This document shows positions 19,121 through 29,801 of a stretch of DNA of 64,000 nucleotides, in pieces. The notes below the pieces were generated by a model. That model saw only the letters and a list, made by a program, of their open reading frames with translations, ran no database searches and had not been told where the DNA came from. The stretch covers positions 35,199 through 99,198 of the forward strand of contig NZ_QRBZ01000011.1 in assembly GCF_009833085.1 (NCBI RefSeq). Direction: 5' to 3'. Every line of letters begins with the position of its first letter. Positions within the stretch are counted from its first letter, which is position 1. Position numbers and translations under genes: made by a program. The stretch is from Nitrosomonas oligotropha. Lineage in GTDB: Bacteria; Pseudomonadota; Gammaproteobacteria; Burkholderiales; Nitrosomonadaceae.

Positions 19121-20170
19121 CTAAGCAATGGTGACTTCGTTGGATAAATACACATCCTGAATGGCATGAAGCAGTTTGACGCCTTCGGCAAAAGGTTTCT
19201 GAAATGCCTTGCGCCCGGAGATTAACCCCATCCCGCCCGCCCGTTTGTTGATGACCGCAGTGCGGATCGCCTGCTGTAAATCATCGCTGCCGGACTCACC
19301 GCCGGAATTGATCATGCCGATCCGGCCCATGTAGCAATTGGCAATTTGATACCGCACCAGATCGATCGGGTGCTCCGTTGTCAGCTCACTGTATACCTTA
19401 GGGTGTGTTTTGCCGAATTTAATCGCGTTGTATCCGCCATTATTGGTCGCCATTTTTTGCTTAACGATGTCAGCGCCGATGGTTACCGCCAAATGATTGG
19501 CTTGACCGGTCAAGTCAGCGCTCACGTGATAATCCTTTTCGGCGGTTTTAAACGCAGCGTTACGGGTATAAGCCCATAAAATGGTGACCATGCCCAGGTT
19601 ATGCGCATGTTCAAACGCGGCTGAAACTTCCTCGATCTGACGGCGGGATTCATCCGAACCAAAAAAGACAGTCGCACCCACGGCGCACGCGCCCATGTCA
19701 AAAGCCTGACTGATACTGGCAAAAAGTGTTTGATCGTATTTATTGGGATAAGTCAGCAGCTCATTGTGATTGATTTTAAGAATCATCGGAATTTTGTGCG
19801 CATAGCGCCGCGCTACGATACCCAGCACACCCAGTGTGGATGCGACACCATTGCAGCCGCCTTCAATCGCCAGATCGACAATGTTCTTGGGATCAAAAAA
19901 CATGGGGTTAGGGGCAAATGAAGCACCGGCCGAGTGTTCGACACCCTGGTCAACGGGGAGCAATGACAAATAACCTGTGCCCGTTAAACGTCCTTGATTG
20001 TAAAACGCTTGCAGATTGCGCAGTACGCTGGGTTTACGGTCGCTCAATGCCATGACGCGATCGACAAAATCGGCGCCGGGCAGCTGCAGGTTTTGCTTCG
20101 GTAGGGTACGGCAGACATGATTGAGCAGTAGTTCGCTTTCATTACCCAGAACAGCGGAAATATTTGTCAT
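19121..20170 (-). CDS. fbaB: Class I fructose-bisphosphate aldolase (FbaB/DhnA type)
   Basis: 349 residues from the chosen start. Schiff-base aldolase cleaving fructose 1,6-bisphosphate. The sequence aligns by eye with archaeal-type/E. coli Fba[14 protein letters not shown] near the N-terminus, [29 protein letters not shown], and [18 protein letters not shown] at the phosphate site. The open frame begins at 20206, but the ATG at 20170 has an AGGAG ribosome site six bases upstream and gives the normal length. It stands alone. Confidence 0.92.
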   Translation of the reverse strand: MTNISAVLGNESELLLNHVCRTLPKQNLQLPGADFVDRVMALSDRKPSVLRNLQAFYNQGRLTGTGYLSLLPVDQGVEHSAGASFAPNPMFFDPKNIVDLAIEGGCNGVASTLGVLGIVARRYAHKIPMILKINHNELLTYPNKYDQTLFASISQAFDMGACAVGATVFFGSDESRRQIEEVSAAFEHAHNLGMVTILWAYTRNAAFKTAEKDYHVSADLTGQANHLAVTIGADIVKQKMATNNGGYNAIKFGKTHPKVYSELTTEHPIDLVRYQIANCYMGRIGMINSGGESGSDDLQQAIRTAVINKRAGGMGLISGRKAFQKPFAEGVKLLHAIQDVYLSNEVTIA

Positions 20171-20308
20171 TTTTGCTCCTGATTGAGGGACTATGGCTTG
20201 GTGCAACTTTGACTTGCTTACGGATAAGCCATCTTAATCGATGCGCCGGGTTGAGAAAATAAGCATTATGCTTATTTCCATTGCACGTCAACTAAGTTAC
20301 GCTGTCAT

Positions 20309-20956
20309 TTATGTTTGAATGACGTTATTGTTAATCGCCAGGCGAATCAGTTGTGTGGTGTTTTGCAATTGCAATTTTCGCATCAGGTTAACATGATGAA
20401 CGCCGACGGTTTTGGGGCTGATGGCGAGTTTCTCCGCGATTTGCGTGCTGGAATTTCCTTCCGCAATCAGTTTGAAGATTTGAAATTCCCGCTTGGTGAG
20501 CATATCCAGGGGGTTTTCGCAGGTGTCCTTGCGCGTTGCGTTGAGTGCCAGCGTTGCGGCTAACTCCGACTCGATATAAATTCTCCCCGCGTTTACTTGC
20601 CGCACCGCTTGAATCATTTCGCCAATGCCGCTTTGTTTGCTGAGAAATCCGGTGGCTCCGGCTTTCAATGACCGTTGCGCCATGGTGACATTATTCAGCA
20701 TGCTGAATACCAGGACGTGTGCTGCGGGATCTCTGGCTTTGATGCGCCGGATAGTTTCCAGTCCGCCAATGCCCGGCATGTTCAAATCCAGAATCGTCAC
20801 ATCCGGTTGATATTCCAGGTAGTATTGGTAGCCGGACTCACCGTCGTCGGCTTCCCCGACGACACAGATATCGGGTGTACTTTCCAGCAACCGGCGGTAG
20901 CCGGTGCGCACTACGGGATGATCATCAATCAACAGGATAGAGATTGGTTTCGTCAT
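20309..20956 (-). CDS. NarL/LuxR-family response regulator
   Basis: 215 residues. Receiver domain (residues ~5-120) with acidic pair DDH and phospho-acceptor Asp in VTILDLNMPG (about D57), followed by a LuxR-type HTH (LTKREFQIFKLIAEGNSSTQ, ISPKTVGVHHVNLMRKL). The open frame extends to 21055, but the ATG at 20956 starts the receiver properly and overlaps the 3' end of the kinase gene by 32 bases, implying translational coupling. It is the cognate regulator of the upstream kinase; targets unknown. Confidence 0.93.
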   Translation of the reverse strand: MTKPISILLIDDHPVVRTGYRRLLESTPDICVVGEADDGESGYQYYLEYQPDVTILDLNMPGIGGLETIRRIKARDPAAHVLVFSMLNNVTMAQRSLKAGATGFLSKQSGIGEMIQAVRQVNAGRIYIESELAATLALNATRKDTCENPLDMLTKREFQIFKLIAEGNSSTQIAEKLAISPKTVGVHHVNLMRKLQLQNTTQLIRLAINNNVIQT

Positions 20957-22139
20957 AATTTGAGTGTTCAATGGGCAGTTTAATAGTGATTTCCGTGCCT
21001 TCATTGCATGCGCTGCGCACCGACAATGTGCCGCCCATGGCAATGACGCGCTCACGCATACCGAGTAATCCTAATCCGCGAAATTGTTGATTGATATTAT
21101 ACCCTTTGCCGTTGTCTTCGATGGTGAGCAGCAAGCAATCGTCCGTGCACTCCAAATCGCTCTCCCGGCTGAGAGTTACTTGTGCCCAGGTGGCCTCGGA
21201 GTGATTGTAGATATTGTTTAAACCTTCTTGGATGATGCGAAAGATGGCGATATTGATCGATTCATGCAATTTATCCAGTTCGCCGTTGACTTTGAATTCA
21301 AGAATGATCTGCGGGTGGTGCGTGCTCCATTGCCGTTTCAGTTCCAGTAAGGCATCGATCAATCCCAGCGTATCCAGCAATACGGGACGCAATTTGTGCA
21401 GCATTTCATGAATTACTTCATTCATTTTCTGAGTACAGTCGCGGATAGCGCGCGCACTGGCAGAACTCACCGAATCGGCCGGAGCATTATTCAGGATAAC
21501 TTCATTCTCGATGCGTATCACCGTAAGCCATTGGCCTAACTCATCGTGCAGTTCACGTGCGAGCGAACGCCGTTCCTTTTCTTGCACTTGAAACAATTCT
21601 TTCATCAACCGCCTGTTTTCATTTAATAAGTTGCGGTTAAGATTGATGGTTTTCTTGAGCTGGCTGATATCGGACATGATCATGAGGCAAGTGCTGCTAT
21701 CGCACATGACTGTGCTTTGCAGCCGGAGATAGTTTAGATGCTCATCCGCGTTCTTGATTTTCAGGTCAACTGTGGTTTTTCCTGTGGTAACGAAAACTTT
21801 CTGTAAATAATCGGTAAAAACTTGCTTGTTGATATCGAAAAAACATTCCATGAAAGATTTGCCGATCAGCGATTCCCGGTCGTTGTTGAGTAATTTCGCA
21901 CCCCTGAGATTGAGCGATAAAATATGTCCGGTTTTGTCTAAAGTCAGGTAACCGACCGGTGCATATTCGTAAAGATCTTCAAAGCGGCTGTGAGACTCAC
22001 TCAATTGTTGCTGTGTATCTTTGAGCGCCCGGTACTGCATCTCCAGTTCAAAGTGAGAAGTCTGCAACTCGCTCAGCAGCTCGGTTTTGCTGAATTTTAT
22101 ATCGTCATCTTTTCTTCTTTGCTCTTCACTTTGCTTCAT
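20925..22139 (-). CDS. PAS-containing NarX-type sensor histidine kinase
   Basis: 404 residues, soluble. A coiled-coil N-terminus (~1-50) leads into a PAS domain (~50-160, VGYLTLDKTGHILSLN). A HisKA_3 dimerisation domain has phospho-acceptor His about residue 198 in RRSLARELHDELGQWL, and the HATPase shows IEDNGKGYN and FRGLGLLGMRERV. No membrane segments are seen, so the signal is probably cytoplasmic. Overlapping response regulator downstream. Confidence 0.93.
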   Translation of the reverse strand: MKQSEEQRRKDDDIKFSKTELLSELQTSHFELEMQYRALKDTQQQLSESHSRFEDLYEYAPVGYLTLDKTGHILSLNLRGAKLLNNDRESLIGKSFMECFFDINKQVFTDYLQKVFVTTGKTTVDLKIKNADEHLNYLRLQSTVMCDSSTCLMIMSDISQLKKTINLNRNLLNENRRLMKELFQVQEKERRSLARELHDELGQWLTVIRIENEVILNNAPADSVSSASARAIRDCTQKMNEVIHEMLHKLRPVLLDTLGLIDALLELKRQWSTHHPQIILEFKVNGELDKLHESINIAIFRIIQEGLNNIYNHSEATWAQVTLSRESDLECTDDCLLLTIEDNGKGYNINQQFRGLGLLGMRERVIAMGGTLSVRSACNEGTEITIKLPIEHSNYDETNLYPVD

Positions 22140-22377
22140 ACTATCTCCTATTACTCATCCTGCGCGTACGCTGGAGCTGTGTCCGGTGATTCAAGCATAG
22201 CTGTATTTCATCTGCTAAGAATACATAATGTTATAGTACCAAATTATTACAAATCATAACGCTATAATTTTATGAGAAAAATCCTACAAACGAAGGAACT
22301 GGGGATTACAGTAAAAGTTGCGGGTGCCGTACGGGTGTTTTAAGCATTGATTTGCGCGTGATGAAGGTTGAAACGGT

Positions 22378-24771
22378 TTGTCAGTACGATTAAACATTCT
22401 GGCTTTTGTTTTGGGGGTGGGTTTGCTGCAGCAGCAAACTGAATTACCCGCAATCGATTGGGCGTGGGGTTTAATACCGATCCTGGCCGTCAGCGGATGG
22501 CTTGCGAGTTATGCATCGGGCACATTGGTCACATCACGTAGAATATTACTGTGTCTGCTTTTCCTGGGAATCGGGTTTTTCTGGGCTGCGGCTTTGGCGC
22601 AGTGGCGTTTGTCCGATTTCCTGCCGCCAAGCTGGGAACGAAAGGATATACAGATAACCGGTGTAGTGGCGAGTGTGCAGCACAGCAATGAACGCGGCAT
22701 CCGCTTCCGTTTCGATGTAGAGCAAGTGATCACGCCCGGTGCGGTTGTACCTCAACATCTTTTATTATCCTGGTTCAACGAGCGGCAAACGGGAATGCGC
22801 AAATTGGAACTGCCAGTCCTGCATGCGGGGGAACGCTGGTGTATTACCGTGCGGCTCAAGCAGCCGCATGGCAGTATGAATCCGCATGGCTTTGATTATG
22901 AAGTATGGGCATTGGAGCGCAATATCCGTGCAACTGGATACGTGCGCCCATCGGCTGATCATGAGCTTTTGCAGCCGATGGTTTCAAGGCCGGAATACTG
23001 GATTGAGCATTTTCGCGAGGAGATTCAGCAGCGCTTTGCCGCTCATTTATCCGGCTATCCGTATGCAGGTATATTGCAAGCCCTGGCTATGGGCGATCAA
23101 CACGCTATCCCGCGCGATCAATGGCAAATTTTTACCCGCACCGGCACCAATCATTTGATGGCGATTTCCGGATTGCATATCACGATGATCTCCAGCATGG
23201 TCTTTGCGCTGGTTTTTTGGTTATGGCGCCGGTCGGCTTATTTGACGTTACGTTTACCGGCGCGCCGCGCTGCTGTTGCGGCTGGGCTGGTTGTGGCATT
23301 GGTTTATGCGGTTCTGTCCGGTTTTGCAATTCCCGCGCAGCGGACGCTCTACATGCTCGCCGTTGTGGCAATTGCATTGTGGCGAGGGCGGCAATCTTCC
23401 CCAACCATGGTGCTCGCATGGGCGCTATTTTGGGTGGTTCTGCTCGATCCATGGGCCGTCATGGCACCCGGGTTCTGGCTGTCATTCGGCGCGATCGGAC
23501 TGATTATGCTGATAACGGTGGGGCGGATTGGCAGAGTTCACTGGTTAATCGATTGGCTGCGGGTTCAGTGGGCGATCACTCTGGGGTTAATTCCGTTGTT
23601 GCTGGTTTTCTTTCAGCAAGTACCAATGGTATCGCCGTTTGCCAATGCCATCGCCATTCCGCTGATAAGTCTGGTGGTCGTGCCGCTAACTTTACTGGCG
23701 GTGATACCGCTGTTTGATTTTATTTTGCCGCTGGCGCACGAAGTTTTAAGCTTCGTCATGACGCTATTGCACGCACTGAGTGATTTTCCACAGGCTGTAT
23801 GGCAGCAGCATACGCCACCGCTGTGGACAATCCTGGCCGCAATTTGCGGGATTTTGTGGATGCTGTTGCCCGGCAGTTTGGCAAGCGGATTCTTGGCAGG
23901 TTTCCCGGCGCGCTGGCTGGGCATGGTGGCGTTATTGCCGATGTTTTGGGTATTGCCTGTGCAACCCAAAAACGGTGAATTATGGCTGACGATCCTGGAT
24001 GTCGGTCAGGGATTGTCCGTTGTGGCGCGGACTGCGCATCATACGGTGTTGTTCGATACCGGACCTGGTTTTGGCGATACCGATAGCGGCAGCCGCATTG
24101 TTGTGCCGTTCTTGCGTGGCGAGGGTATGCGGAAACTGGACGCCATGATCGTATCGCACGCGGATACAGACCATAGCGGCGGCGCATTGTCAGTCATGAA
24201 TGAAATACCGGTTGAGTTGTTGTTGTCTTCTTTGAACGATCAGCATCCCATCCGGCGCATTGCAAAGCGTCACGATCATTGCCATGCCGGACAGTCATGG
24301 CAATGGGACGGCGTGCATTTTGAGTTGTTGCATCCATTGCCGGAGGATTATGCAAATCCACAGCGCAAAATCAATTCAAACAGTTGTGTGCTAAAGATCA
24401 CATCGCTGCATGGCAGCGTGTTATTACCGGCGGATATTGAAGGTAAAGATGAACTGGCGCTGCTTAACCGTGCCAGTGAGAAGCTTCCGGCAACCGTGCT
24501 GATCGCGCCGCATCATGGCAGCCTATCCTCTTCAACACTGAATTTTGTGCAGCAGGTGAGTCCGGCAGTGACAGTTTTTACGGCGGGCTACCTGAATCGT
24601 TATGGCCATCCGCGCGAAGAAGTAATGACACGTTATCTCAACTTGAACAGCCGCTTGCTGCGCAGCGATAGGGATGGCGCAATCTTGTTGCGGTTTGCCG
24701 GTAATGGCTGGTCGGTTGAGAGTTGGAGACAATCAAACCGGCGCTACTGGCATCACAGCACAATCGAATAG
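22378..24771 (+). CDS. comEC: ComEC/Rec2 DNA-uptake channel protein
   Basis: 797 residues. Inner-membrane channel for transformation. Order: N-terminal membrane helices and DUF4131 region (~1-200), ComEC polytopic core (~220-500, ISGLHITMISSMVFALVF), and a C-terminal metallo-beta-lactamase-like domain (DVGQGLSVVAR, SHADTDHSGG, IAPHHGSLSSS) proposed to degrade the non-transported strand. The frame opens with TTG at 22378 preceded by GAAGG; the ATG slightly upstream is out of frame. Complete, so natural competence is possible. Confidence 0.94.
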   Translation: MSVRLNILAFVLGVGLLQQQTELPAIDWAWGLIPILAVSGWLASYASGTLVTSRRILLCLLFLGIGFFWAAALAQWRLSDFLPPSWERKDIQITGVVASVQHSNERGIRFRFDVEQVITPGAVVPQHLLLSWFNERQTGMRKLELPVLHAGERWCITVRLKQPHGSMNPHGFDYEVWALERNIRATGYVRPSADHELLQPMVSRPEYWIEHFREEIQQRFAAHLSGYPYAGILQALAMGDQHAIPRDQWQIFTRTGTNHLMAISGLHITMISSMVFALVFWLWRRSAYLTLRLPARRAAVAAGLVVALVYAVLSGFAIPAQRTLYMLAVVAIALWRGRQSSPTMVLAWALFWVVLLDPWAVMAPGFWLSFGAIGLIMLITVGRIGRVHWLIDWLRVQWAITLGLIPLLLVFFQQVPMVSPFANAIAIPLISLVVVPLTLLAVIPLFDFILPLAHEVLSFVMTLLHALSDFPQAVWQQHTPPLWTILAAICGILWMLLPGSLASGFLAGFPARWLGMVALLPMFWVLPVQPKNGELWLTILDVGQGLSVVARTAHHTVLFDTGPGFGDTDSGSRIVVPFLRGEGMRKLDAMIVSHADTDHSGGALSVMNEIPVELLLSSLNDQHPIRRIAKRHDHCHAGQSWQWDGVHFELLHPLPEDYANPQRKINSNSCVLKITSLHGSVLLPADIEGKDELALLNRASEKLPATVLIAPHHGSLSSSTLNFVQQVSPAVTVFTAGYLNRYGHPREEVMTRYLNLNSRLLRSDRDGAILLRFAGNGWSVESWRQSNRRYWHHSTIE

Positions 24772-24854
24772 ATTGGATTGAGACGGGATAACTGCGATGA
24801 GTAGCAATAGGGGTAGGGTTGGTACCGATAACCGCAGGCCGTCAGAAGTTTCAC

Positions 24855-26288
24855 CTAATGATTGTCATCGGGCAATTCGATATCGTTAAACATAATGGTG
24901 AACGAAGTGCCCGCACCGGGTTCACTGGTCACTTTGATTTTTAGTTTATTATTTTCTGCCGCGATTCTTACGATGGACAAGCCGATTCCGCTGGTTGCCT
25001 TGTTATGCAACGCCGCTCTGGGTGAATAAAAATATTCGTTGAATATGTTGGGTAAGTCTTTATTCTCTATACCTATGCCGTGATCGGTAATGGTGATGCT
25101 AGCACTTCGATCCCGCTGACTGATGGCGGATGTAATTTCTACCGCTGTACTATCATGCGAATAGGTAATCGCATTGGTAATGATATTTTCCAGAAGTATT
25201 TCCAGTTGATCGGGAATGACCTTGCAATAAAAATTCTCAACCGATAGATTGAATGCAATATGCTTGGCATTGGCAACGGGTGTTAATTTCTCGAGGCATT
25301 TTTGCAGTGTGGTTTGGATGTCAATGGTTTCGAATACTGCGGTATTAAGACAGGTATCTTTCAAACGCTCGAGCCTGAGCAAGTCCAGAATCAAACTCGA
25401 CATGCTTTGCGCGCGGCTATCGATCTTGTCCAGTGCTTCATTAACACCGTCCGAGGCATCACCGCAATATCCTCCCTTGATCAGATTGATCTTGCTGCGG
25501 ATAGCGTCGAGGGGCGATTTAAGCTGATGTGTCATGAGCACGGCGTATTGATCTTTTTCGACTTGCGCCTGATTGATTTGCCTATAAGCATCCAGCAGGT
25601 GACGTTCATGCGCTCGGACAATCAAGGAAAGTCTCGAAACCACATACCAAACGATAAAAAATAAGATATCGAGAAAAAACATCCATAACATTGCGCCATC
25701 TTTACGCGCATTCTCCGACAGCAGATGATTGTTAACCAGTGTGGACAGTGGTGTTTGCGTGATCAGGAAGTTATCGACAATGATAACTATCGTATCCATG
25801 AGGCACACTAAAATGGTGACATACAAGCTTTCACGGGTGGAAAAAAAGATGCAGGCAAGCGCAATATGCAGCACATAGAAAAATGAAATCGGCGTAGTCG
25901 TGCTGCCAATGTAATGTACGACGACAGATAAACAGATCAAATCAACAATGATCTGTACCCATAAATTGATCGAGGGGGAGTTGTATCTACCCGGTTTGCA
26001 ACGGTCTAACGCAAAGATGTAAGCAATATTAGCGACTACCAGTATGATGATGATGGCAACCGGCCATTTTTGCTGCTCGCTGATGCCAAATTGCGTCAAG
26101 ACATTCGACGCGGACAGCATCAGGATTTCGAAGAAAACCAATGTGACAACCAATGCCCAGCGGAAAGTAATGAACCAGCGGATATTACTGATTAATACAT
26201 CGTCGCTGAGCTTGAGTTTGTCGCCTTTTATTTCAAGCAGAATATTTTGACTATTGGATTTATCCCAGGAAAATTCAGTTGTTGCCAT
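24855..26288 (-). CDS. Membrane sensor histidine kinase
   Basis: 477 residues. The N-terminal half holds about five to six hydrophobic segments (residues ~45-240) without a recognisable extracellular domain. The HisKA domain has its His in YAVLMTHQLKSPLDAIR, followed by N-box ENIITNAITYSHD, DHGIGIENKDL and ATSGIGLSIVR. A GTG at 26294 is an alternative start; ATG 26288 is used here. The single-domain response regulator lies directly upstream on the same strand, so they form one operon with the regulator first. Confidence 0.9.
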   Translation of the reverse strand: MATTEFSWDKSNSQNILLEIKGDKLKLSDDVLISNIRWFITFRWALVVTLVFFEILMLSASNVLTQFGISEQQKWPVAIIIILVVANIAYIFALDRCKPGRYNSPSINLWVQIIVDLICLSVVVHYIGSTTTPISFFYVLHIALACIFFSTRESLYVTILVCLMDTIVIIVDNFLITQTPLSTLVNNHLLSENARKDGAMLWMFFLDILFFIVWYVVSRLSLIVRAHERHLLDAYRQINQAQVEKDQYAVLMTHQLKSPLDAIRSKINLIKGGYCGDASDGVNEALDKIDSRAQSMSSLILDLLRLERLKDTCLNTAVFETIDIQTTLQKCLEKLTPVANAKHIAFNLSVENFYCKVIPDQLEILLENIITNAITYSHDSTAVEITSAISQRDRSASITITDHGIGIENKDLPNIFNEYFYSPRAALHNKATSGIGLSIVRIAAENNKLKIKVTSEPGAGTSFTIMFNDIELPDDNH

Positions 26289-26303
26289 TTTCACATAATC
26301 CAG

Positions 26304-26696
26304 TTAGGCAGCCTCTCCCGTATGCTTTAACCGATCATTGATCGTTGCCAGTAAACTAATGGGTTCGACAGGTTTTTCCATGATACACACCCATTCGTGC
26401 GAGCCATCCTCAAAATAAGGTCTGATCATATCGCCCAAGGAAGTGAGGAAAATAGTTTGTATTTGTGGAAAGCGCTTGTGGATCTTTGCATAAGTAGTCA
26501 AACCGGAATCCATGGATTCGACCATTACATCAAGAATTGCCAAATCAGGGCGTTTGCTTTCATCTTCCAGTGAATCGATAAAATCTTGCATGGACAGATA
26601 ACTGCTAACTTCATATCCATTTTTGCAAAGAATCCGTTCAACCGCTTCGCGGATATCGGAATCATCGTCAACATGTGCTATTCGTGGTGCCATCAT
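26304..26696 (-). CDS. Single-domain response regulator (CheY-like)
   Basis: 130 residues comprising only a receiver domain: acidic residues in HVDDDSDIREAV, phospho-Asp in LAILDVMVES, a Thr/Ser switch in IFLTSLGD and the conserved Lys in CIMEKPVEP. With no output domain it probably acts by protein interaction or as part of a phosphorelay. Start may be 26696 or the adjacent ATG 26693. The kinase gene starts 15 bases downstream. Confidence 0.88.
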   Translation of the reverse strand: MMAPRIAHVDDDSDIREAVERILCKNGYEVSSYLSMQDFIDSLEDESKRPDLAILDVMVESMDSGLTTYAKIHKRFPQIQTIFLTSLGDMIRPYFEDGSHEWVCIMEKPVEPISLLATINDRLKHTGEAA

Positions 26697-26869
26697 AATT
26701 CTCCTAACTTCATCGTGTGAACCCGGGCACGCTTCTTACAAGAAAGAAACCGTTTGCTCACCGGGGATATTCTTGAGCCGATCATATCTTAGCAAATGTG
26801 AAAAATATGTGAAGTACAAGACGGCATATATTGAGCATATCTGAGTTCTAGCAAAATATAAACTGTAAC

Positions 26870-27724
26870 TCAATGAATCGTTGAACCTGCTTCGCGGAAT
26901 ACCGCATCAACGGCAATCGCATCCAAGCGGTACTCACGGTTACAGATGTCATCGTTAACGACAACTTCGCCGAATTCTTTCAGAATTGAATCGACTTCCT
27001 CGCGCCCGAGCGAGCGGAGCATGGCGTATATCTTGGCGGGATCTTCCCGGCAACCGTATTGGATGGTTTGCGCATCGAAAATGCGGATGGTTTCTTGATA
27101 AAACAAACGGGTCAGTATTTCTTCCGTAGTCAAATCGAATAGGGCATGGTCATGCACTGTCGCCGCGAGTGCTTCGGCGCGCGCCCAGCCATCGGGATCT
27201 TGTTGATCGGCATTGGGCAGTTTTTGCAGCAGCAAGCCAAAAATAGCAGTATCCGTGGTAATCAGGAATAAACGCGAAGGCAATTGCTCGGACTGGCGGA
27301 AGTAATGCTCAAAGATTTCGGCGATATTGTTGCCATCAATCGGTACGATGCTTTGATAGCACTCGCGCATCGATGGCATATCCAATGTGATCAACAATTG
27401 ACCGTGACCCAGCTGTCCGGATAGAGGTTGCGCCGCGATGTTTTCTGCATGCTTTGCCATACCGCGAATTTGCAGCGTATCGGTGCAATCGATAACCAGC
27501 ATCGAAACCGGGCCATTGCCGCTCAATTGGATGGTTAACCGGCCGGTTTGCTTGAGGTTTTCACCCAGCAGCAAGGTGACGGCGCTCATCTCGCCTAGCA
27601 GCCGGGTTACCGGTTGCGGATAGTTGCGTCCGGTTAACATCGCCTGCCAGACGGAATCGAGGTGTACTATGGCACCGCGGATATCCAGGTTTTCCAGAAG
27701 AAAGCGTTGTACATAGTTGCTCAT
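26870..27724 (-). CDS. hslO: Hsp33 chaperonin with degenerate zinc site
   Basis: 284 residues. Hsp33 is a holdase activated by oxidation: in the classic protein four C-terminal Cys (CxC and CxxC) bind zinc and form disulfides. Here the body is intact (QRFLLENLDIRGAIVHLDS, LLGEMSAVTLLLGENLK), but the C-terminal linker keeps only one Cys of each pair: IQYGCREDP (C225) and NDDICNREY (C261). The positions of the partner Cys are Tyr and Asp. Downstream of the hydrogenase-maturation genes on the same strand, about 30 bases after the hypF-like gene. Confidence 0.92.
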   Translation of the reverse strand: MSNYVQRFLLENLDIRGAIVHLDSVWQAMLTGRNYPQPVTRLLGEMSAVTLLLGENLKQTGRLTIQLSGNGPVSMLVIDCTDTLQIRGMAKHAENIAAQPLSGQLGHGQLLITLDMPSMRECYQSIVPIDGNNIAEIFEHYFRQSEQLPSRLFLITTDTAIFGLLLQKLPNADQQDPDGWARAEALAATVHDHALFDLTTEEILTRLFYQETIRIFDAQTIQYGCREDPAKIYAMLRSLGREEVDSILKEFGEVVVNDDICNREYRLDAIAVDAVFREAGSTIH

Positions 27725-27754
27725 TCTAAAGCCTTCGGTTGTGAGAAACCGTCA

Positions 27755-28966
27755 TTATAACCGGTTGTGCTGCAATGCCACCCATGCCTGGCCTAACGCA
27801 ATCGCGCTGTCGTCCGGCAGCATTTGCCGCGCGCTGAATATTTTCAGAGACGATGCGGTCAAACGGCGGATCAAACCGTGCCGCAGTATCGCGTTATGAA
27901 AACACCCGCCCCCCAGCGCCACATGCGAAATAGCATGTTGTTCGGCCGCCTGTTCAATCCATGCCGCCAATCCGGCAATCAGAGTGGCATGAAATAGCGC
28001 GGCGGTGTGTGCAACATCGTGTCCGGCATCACGGCAATCGATCAGTGCCGACAGTAACGGTGAGAAATCCAGCCTGTTGTCAGTGCCGATGCGGTAGCCG
28101 TCCATCAGTGCAGCGGTTTTCCCATGTTCTTCAGCAAGTTGCTGCAATTGAATGGCGGCTTGCGCTTCGTGCGATTGAATCGCGTTGACGCCCAGTAATC
28201 CGGCCGCTGCGTCAAATAAACGCCCCATGCTGGAGGTGTGCGGGCAATTCAGGTTTTTTGCCAGCATCGTGGCAACCGTCGCAGCCGCCGGTTGATCCGG
28301 GAAACGCCGGGTAATTTCAGCGCCGCGGTTTAAAAGGTATAACGCCGCCGCAGCTATGCGCCACGGCTCCTGTGCGGCGCGGTCGCCGCCTGGCAGAGCC
28401 AAGGTCGTCAGGTGTCCCAGCCGGTCAAAACGGGCGCCATCGGCCAACAGTAGCTCGCCGCCCCAAGGTGTGTTATCCGTTCCCAGACCGACGCCATCCA
28501 ACGCCAGACCCAATACCGGTTGAGTCAATTGGTGTTCGGCGCAAATGGCGGCGATGTGGGCATGATGGTGTTGCACGGCCAATACGGGAATATGCCGCTG
28601 TCCGGCGTAAGTTTGCGCAAATTGCGTGCTGTAAAAATCCGGGTGCAGGTCGTGCGTGACGATTTCCGGCTGAATGGCATAATCCAGACACAGGCGCTGC
28701 ACGGTTCGATCCAATTGCTCACGAGCCTCCACCGTTGCCAAGTCGCCAATCAGCGGGGAGATATGCGCGCTATTGCCTCGCGTCACACAAATAGTATTTT
28801 TCAGCCAGGCGCCGCAAGCTAGAACGGAAGGGCCGCCAATAGCCAGCGCGATAGTGGTGCCGTGTGGATTAACCAAGCGTGGAATCGATGTGTTGCGGAA
28901 GTTGGCTCGCTGCTGCAGCGCGATGGCACCCCGCGCTAATCCAATCGATCCACGCTTGCATGCCAC
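27755..28966 (-). CDS. hypF: Short HypF-type carbamoyltransferase (Kae1-like domain only)
   Basis: 403 residues against ~750 for full HypF. HypF makes the thiocarboxamide on HypE that becomes the CN ligand of [NiFe] hydrogenase. Only the C-terminal Kae1-like domain is present: [15 protein letters not shown], the metal-binding [36 protein letters not shown], and [10 protein letters not shown] near the end. The acylphosphatase, zinc-finger and YrdC-like domains are absent and no remnant of them is seen upstream, where hypB overlaps its 5' end by 98 bases. The start is therefore uncertain; a later start is possible. It may need a separate YrdC-type partner. Confidence 0.85.
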   Translation of the reverse strand: MACKRGSIGLARGAIALQQRANFRNTSIPRLVNPHGTTIALAIGGPSVLACGAWLKNTICVTRGNSAHISPLIGDLATVEAREQLDRTVQRLCLDYAIQPEIVTHDLHPDFYSTQFAQTYAGQRHIPVLAVQHHHAHIAAICAEHQLTQPVLGLALDGVGLGTDNTPWGGELLLADGARFDRLGHLTTLALPGGDRAAQEPWRIAAAALYLLNRGAEITRRFPDQPAAATVATMLAKNLNCPHTSSMGRLFDAAAGLLGVNAIQSHEAQAAIQLQQLAEEHGKTAALMDGYRIGTDNRLDFSPLLSALIDCRDAGHDVAHTAALFHATLIAGLAAWIEQAAEQHAISHVALGGGCFHNAILRHGLIRRLTASSLKIFSARQMLPDDSAIALGQAWVALQHNRL

Positions 28967-29789
28967 TGCCTAGTGTGGCGGAAATTTGCAGCACGGGTAA
29001 TCCGGGATGTATGCGGTGCGCATAGTCAATGGCCAAATCGACATCGAAAGTTAAGTGTGGCAGCAAATCGCATTTATTCAGCAGCATCAAATCGGCGGCA
29101 TGGAACATGTCGGGATATTTCAGCGGTTTGTCTTCGCCTTCGGTGGCGGACAAAATCACCACTTTGTGCGCTTCGCCCAAATCAAAACCGGATGGGCACA
29201 CCAGATTGCCGACGTTCTCGATGAATAACAGGCTGTTATCCAGTATAGACATTTGCTGTAAAGCTTGGCCGATCATATGCGCATCCAGATGACAGCCCTT
29301 GCCGGTGTTGATTTGCAATGCCGGAACGCCGGTTGCACGGATTCGCGCGGCGTCGTGATCGGTTTGTTGATCGCCCTCAATCACGGCAATCGGGAAACGG
29401 TCGCGCAGCATTTCGATCGTTTTGACGAGCACTGTGGTTTTGCCGGAACCCGGACTCGAGACCAGATTCAGCGCAAAAATGCCGTGCTGGGCAAAATACC
29501 GGCGATTTTCAGCGGCATACTGGTTATTTTTTGCCAGAATGTCGCGCTCGATTTTAACTATTCTGGATTGGCTCATACCGGGCGCGTGCGTACCCGCGAT
29601 GCCGGTGCCGAAATGCAGTGTATCTGTTGCGTGATCCGCTGTTACGGGTGCAGATACCTGCTCATGCGCAGGATCATGCGCGGATTGCGACGGGCGATAG
29701 TGAAGCCGGGTATTTGAACGATGCCGCGATGGCATCGATTGACCGTTAATGCGCGTCTGTCCAACGCCGCAGCCACAAGTTGTACACAT
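28869..29789 (-). CDS. hypB: HypB, hydrogenase nickel-incorporation GTPase
   Basis: 306 residues. GTPase that delivers nickel to the hydrogenase large subunit with HypA. N-terminal metal motif MCTTCGCG, then a linker poor in His, then the G domain: Walker [38 protein letters not shown] with the bridging Cys, and LLNKCDLL. hypA ends 12 bases upstream; the hypF-like gene overlaps its 3' end. Confidence 0.95.
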   Translation of the reverse strand: MCTTCGCGVGQTRINGQSMPSRHRSNTRLHYRPSQSAHDPAHEQVSAPVTADHATDTLHFGTGIAGTHAPGMSQSRIVKIERDILAKNNQYAAENRRYFAQHGIFALNLVSSPGSGKTTVLVKTIEMLRDRFPIAVIEGDQQTDHDAARIRATGVPALQINTGKGCHLDAHMIGQALQQMSILDNSLLFIENVGNLVCPSGFDLGEAHKVVILSATEGEDKPLKYPDMFHAADLMLLNKCDLLPHLTFDVDLAIDYAHRIHPGLPVLQISATLGSGMQAWIDWISAGCHRAAAASQLPQHIDSTLG

Positions 29790-29801
29790 AATCGATTCCT
29801 T

